Positions 61,343 to 64,000 of a DNA stretch of 64,000 bases are shown piece by piece (position 1 is the first letter of the stretch; every line of letters starts with the position of its first letter). The stretch spans positions 1 to 64,000 of the forward strand of contig JAPLOI010000071.1 of the NCBI GenBank assembly GCA_026400815.1. The letters run 5' to 3'. The DNA comes from Alphaproteobacteria bacterium. Lineage in GTDB: Bacteria > Pseudomonadota > Alphaproteobacteria > Acetobacterales > Acetobacteraceae. Below the pieces are notes generated by a model. The model ran no database searches. It had not been told where the DNA came from and saw only the letters and a program-made list of their open reading frames with translations. A program made the position numbers and the translations under genes.

Positions 61343-61470
61343 GCGGTCCTTTTTTGAAAAAAAGAACCAAAAAACTTTTATGACTTTGCACCCAGTCCGG
61401 ACCACCCAATGCCTGAACAAATGAAGTTTTTTGCTTCTTTTTGTTCACAAAAAGAAGACTCCTTCCTTCC
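61343..61470. repeat. AT-rich two-arm hairpin repeat, copy R9
   Basis: Begins GCGGTCCTTTTTTG at the base after the stop; arm A has one stem change (GGTCC for GGTTC). Arm B reads CTTCTTTTTG-TTCA-CAAAAAGAAG: the loop-closing C-G pair of other copies is replaced by G-C, so pairing is kept. The central segment is not a good stem here, only a GTCCGGAC dyad. The next gene starts three bases after the element. Confidence 0.8.
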
Positions 61471-61472
61471 TG

Positions 61473-62555
61473 ATGTCAGACCTCGAACAAACCATCGCGC
61501 AAACGCTCGACTCGCTGATGGGCGCCCTCGCCCCCTTCGGCTTCGTCGCCCGCCACATCCACCCCGGCGAGATCGATGCGGTGCTGGACGCCGTCGGCAA
61601 GCCCGATGGCGGCCTCACCATCGCCATCGAGCAGTTCCGAAAGGCGGAGTGGCCCCAGCAGCTCACCGCCTTCCGCACCCAGGTGGAGAAAGCCGCCGAT
61701 GCCACGCTAGAGGCCTGGGGCGCGCTTCGGCTGGCCGCGGTGGGCAACGATATCCGCCGCGCCTACCGCGCCCTGCGCAGCGAGGCCCGCGCGCAGGAGG
61801 CGCTGTTCCCCCTCGCCCGCATCATCCCCCAGGTGAGCCTGTTCTTCCTGGACCCTGAGGCGCGGGAGAACGCGGCGCTGAAGGCCGACCTCGCCCAGGG
61901 CATGGGCAAGCCCAACCGCGGCGTGCTGCATGCCGAAAACACGGAAGACCAGCGCGGCGGCTTCAGCCTGTTCGTGCCGGAAGACACGCGCGACGACACG
62001 CCCCGCCCGCTGGTGATCGCGCTGCACGGCGGCAGCGGCCACGGCCGCAGCTTCCTCTGGCACTGGGTCCGCACCGCCCGCAGCCGCGGCCTGATCGTCG
62101 CCACCCCTACCTCCATCGGCTCCACCTGGGCCCTGGCCGGCGAGGATGTGGATACGCCCAACCTGCACCGCATCATCGATTTCGTGTCGCAACGCTGGCC
62201 GGTGGATACCTCCCGCCTGTTGCTGACGGGCATGAGCGACGGCGGCACCTTCACCCTGCTCAGCGGCGTCCAGTCCGACAGCCGCTTCACCCACCTCGCC
62301 CCCTTCGCCGCCAGCTTCCACCCGATTCTGATCGAGATGAGCGAGCGCTCGCGCCTGGCCAACCTGCCGATCCACCTCTGCCATGGCGAGCTCGACTGGA
62401 TGTTCCCGGTCGACGTCGCCCGCACCGCGCGGGATGCCTTCCAGGCCGCCGGTGCCGCCGTGACCTACCTGGAGCTGGACGACCTCTCCCACACCTACCC
62501 GCGCGACGCCCAGCCCGCGCTGGTGGATTGGTTCCTGAAGGACCGTACGCCATGA
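61473..62555 (+). CDS. Alpha/beta hydrolase with unknown N-terminal domain
   Basis: A 360-residue protein. Residues 1-145 form a helical region with no recognised family (LGALAPFGFVARHIHPGEIDAVLDAVG). Residues 160-360 are a phospholipase/carboxylesterase-type alpha/beta hydrolase: LVIALHGGSGHGRSF oxyanion loop, nucleophile GMSDGGT near residue 250, Asp in CHGELDWMFPVD and His in DLSHTYP. ATG 61473 has no Shine-Dalgarno other than purines of the adjoining repeat. It overlaps the nitroreductase start (ATGA). Confidence 0.85.
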   Translation: MSDLEQTIAQTLDSLMGALAPFGFVARHIHPGEIDAVLDAVGKPDGGLTIAIEQFRKAEWPQQLTAFRTQVEKAADATLEAWGALRLAAVGNDIRRAYRALRSEARAQEALFPLARIIPQVSLFFLDPEARENAALKADLAQGMGKPNRGVLHAENTEDQRGGFSLFVPEDTRDDTPRPLVIALHGGSGHGRSFLWHWVRTARSRGLIVATPTSIGSTWALAGEDVDTPNLHRIIDFVSQRWPVDTSRLLLTGMSDGGTFTLLSGVQSDSRFTHLAPFAASFHPILIEMSERSRLANLPIHLCHGELDWMFPVDVARTARDAFQAAGAAVTYLELDDLSHTYPRDAQPALVDWFLKDRTP

Positions 62556-63178
62556 ACGACGTCTTCGACATCATCCACACCACCCGCGCCATGCGCCGCC
62601 TGAAGCCCGATCCGGTGCCGGACGACCTGGTGCGCAAGATCCTCGAAGCCGGCGTCGCCGCCGCCAATGGCGGCAACTACCAGCGCTGGCGCTTCCTGGT
62701 GATCAAGGACACGGCGGTGAAGAAGGCCGTGCAGGTCTGGTACAAGAAGGCCTTCGATGAGGTGGTGGGCCCGCGCTACGCCAGCTCGCCCCCGCCCCCG
62801 GGCATCTCGGCCGAGAAATACGCCCGCCAGCACCATGCCGTGGAACACCTGACGGAGCATTTCCACGAAGCCCCGGTCTGGATCGTCGCCTGCCTGGATG
62901 AGGGCAAGAACACCCCCACCCGCACCTCCGGCGCCTCCATCTACCCCGCGGTGCAGAACATGCTGCTCGCCGCCCGCGCGCTCGGCCTGGGCAGCACGCT
63001 CACCACGCGCCACCTGCTCTATGCGAAGGAGGCGGAAGCCGCCCTTGGCCTGCCCGAAGGCGTGCACAGCTACGCCATCCTGCCGATCGGCTGGCCCATG
63101 GGGAAGTTCGGGCCCGTTGGCCGCACCAACCTGGAAGACGTGGTGTTCAACGAACGCTGGGGCCAGCCATACGCCTAG
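62552..63178 (+). CDS. Nitroreductase family protein
   Basis: A 208-residue FMN-dependent oxidoreductase: IIHTTRAMRRLKPDPVPDDLVRKILEAGVAAANGGNYQRWRFLVI is the FMN-binding N-terminus, and SGASIYPAVQNMLLAARALGLGSTLTT and the final PVGRTNLEDVVFNERWGQ are typical. Substrates may be nitro compounds or quinones. ATG 62552 overlaps the upstream stop. Confidence 0.9.
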   Translation: MNDVFDIIHTTRAMRRLKPDPVPDDLVRKILEAGVAAANGGNYQRWRFLVIKDTAVKKAVQVWYKKAFDEVVGPRYASSPPPPGISAEKYARQHHAVEHLTEHFHEAPVWIVACLDEGKNTPTRTSGASIYPAVQNMLLAARALGLGSTLTTRHLLYAKEAEAALGLPEGVHSYAILPIGWPMGKFGPVGRTNLEDVVFNERWGQPYA

Positions 63179-63312
63179 CAGCCCGCGTGGCATCGCTGCT
63201 TGACGCCGCGATGCCCCACCGCCCTACTGCACGTGACGTCAGCGGCCCGCGCCGCAGCTGCAACATCCTGCCGGGGCCAACCCGCGCAGCCCCAGGAGGA
63301 AAGGACCAAGCC

Positions 63313-64000
63313 ATGTCCGATACCACACGCCGCGGCCCCAACCGCCGCGACCTGCTGAAGGCCAGCGTGCTGGCCGGCACCGCCATCGCCCTGCCCTGGC
63401 AGCAGGCCGATGCCCAGCCCGCCGCCCCGCCGCGCGACCGCACCATGATCCTGGTCTGGGGCGGCCGCGAAGGCCGCTGGGTCGATTTCGAGCTGTGGAA
63501 CCCGTACTCCATCGGCTCCAACCACCAGAACGGCCCGAACATGATGTACGAGCCGCTGGCCTACTACTCCGCCTTCGCCGACAAGATGCACATGTGGCTG
63601 GCCGAGAGCTACGAGTTCACGCCGGATAACCGCAAGCTCACCATCAAGACCCGCAGCGGCATAAAGTGGTCTGATGGCATGGCCTTCAGCGCCGAAGACG
63701 TCGCCTTCACCCTGAACAGCCTGCGCGACCTCGGCCCCAAGGTCCGCTGGGGCATTGACGTGCAGCAGGCTGTCGAGAAGGCCACGGCCACGGACGCGAA
63801 CACCGTGGTGGTGGACTTCAAGATCCCGTCGCCGCGCTTCTTCATGTTCATGACGTACAAGTACGACATCGGCGTGTACATCGTGCCGAAGCACGTGTTT
63901 GAAGGTCAGGATTGGACCACCTTCAAGCATTTCGACGTCGCCAAGGGCCTGCCCGTCACCACCGGCCCCTGGCAGGTCAGCGCCGCCAACCCGCAGCAGA
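63313..64000 (+). CDS. Family 5 ABC solute-binding protein, Tat-exported, N-terminal part
   Basis: Runs off the right edge; 229 residues are visible. The N-terminus NRRDLLKASVLAGTAIALP is a twin-arginine signal, with cleavage near ADAQP. Then come YEPLAYYSAFADKM, PDNRKLTIKTRSGIKWSDGMAFSAEDVAFTLNSL and VTTGPWQV, as in peptide/oligosaccharide-binding (SBP_bac_5) proteins. Tat export suggests folding before secretion. AAGGA lies 7 bases before the ATG. It is not closely similar to the pair at 17223-20259. Confidence 0.88.
   Translation, partial: MSDTTRRGPNRRDLLKASVLAGTAIALPWQQADAQPAAPPRDRTMILVWGGREGRWVDFELWNPYSIGSNHQNGPNMMYEPLAYYSAFADKMHMWLAESYEFTPDNRKLTIKTRSGIKWSDGMAFSAEDVAFTLNSLRDLGPKVRWGIDVQQAVEKATATDANTVVVDFKIPSPRFFMFMTYKYDIGVYIVPKHVFEGQDWTTFKHFDVAKGLPVTTGPWQVSAANPQQ

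Overview
This is a high-GC (roughly two-thirds G+C by eye) chromosomal window from an alphaproteobacterium. It is most likely Rhodospirillales, probably Acetobacteraceae: the order ffh-rpsP-rimM-trmD-rplS-leuC-leuD-leuB, the class II DAHP synthase and the density of solute-binding proteins, LLM-class flavoproteins, bicupins and SDRs all fit. No rRNA operon or CRISPR array is visible. The assignment is an inference and the species is not identified.

Positions 1-30800 are accessory metabolism and transport: the end of a class II aldolase, an MFS carrier, a HAD phosphatase with a penicillin-acylase-like hydrolase, class II DAHP synthase with an aromatic leader peptide (FWYRWYY) and an attenuator-like hairpin, a 2-aminoethylphosphonate-type ABC transporter, a LysE exporter, a PIN toxin-antitoxin pair, LLM oxidoreductase, a bicupin divergent from an XRE-cupin regulator, acyl-CoA ligase, an HpcH-type aldolase, two tandem family-5 solute-binding proteins followed by Gfo/Idh/MocA and IolE-like genes, an amidohydrolase/lipocalin/serine hydrolase group, proline aminopeptidase, a class III aminotransferase, an SDR and a DMT transporter.

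Positions 30800-46320 hold core genes: two glycosyltransferases (GT4 and GT9), thrS, infC (ATA start), parDE, a flavin alpha-hydroxy acid oxidase, an LLM oxidoreductase, ffh, the rpsP-rimM-trmD-rplS ribosome block, leuCDB, and tRNA-Arg(ACG).

Positions 46276-57952 are an 11.6-kb integrated element bounded by 47-bp direct repeats of the tRNA-Arg 3' end. It carries a tyrosine integrase, paired arm-type sites at both ends, two excisionase-like HTH proteins, a serine resolvase, a DUF927 helicase next to a dense array of an 8-bp GGCCCCGG motif (a candidate origin), a small SpoT-like HD hydrolase and six or seven unrecognised genes. All genes are on the minus strand. No capsid, terminase, portal or conjugation gene is recognisable, so it looks like a phage satellite or small integrative mobilisable element. 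The tRNA's own terminator now lies beyond the right attachment site.

Positions 57950-64000 return to chromosome: a YccF-like protein, MDR dehydrogenase, YbaK deacylase, a conserved unknown, an RraA-family protein, an esterase, a nitroreductase and a Tat-exported solute-binding protein that runs off the end.

The most unusual non-coding content is a family of at least nine AT-rich intergenic elements. Each full copy has two different hairpin arms around a central stem whose sequence differs from locus to locus but often stays self-complementary. Copies sit directly against stop codons. A second, GC-rich composite palindrome (4803-4983) has the same plan.
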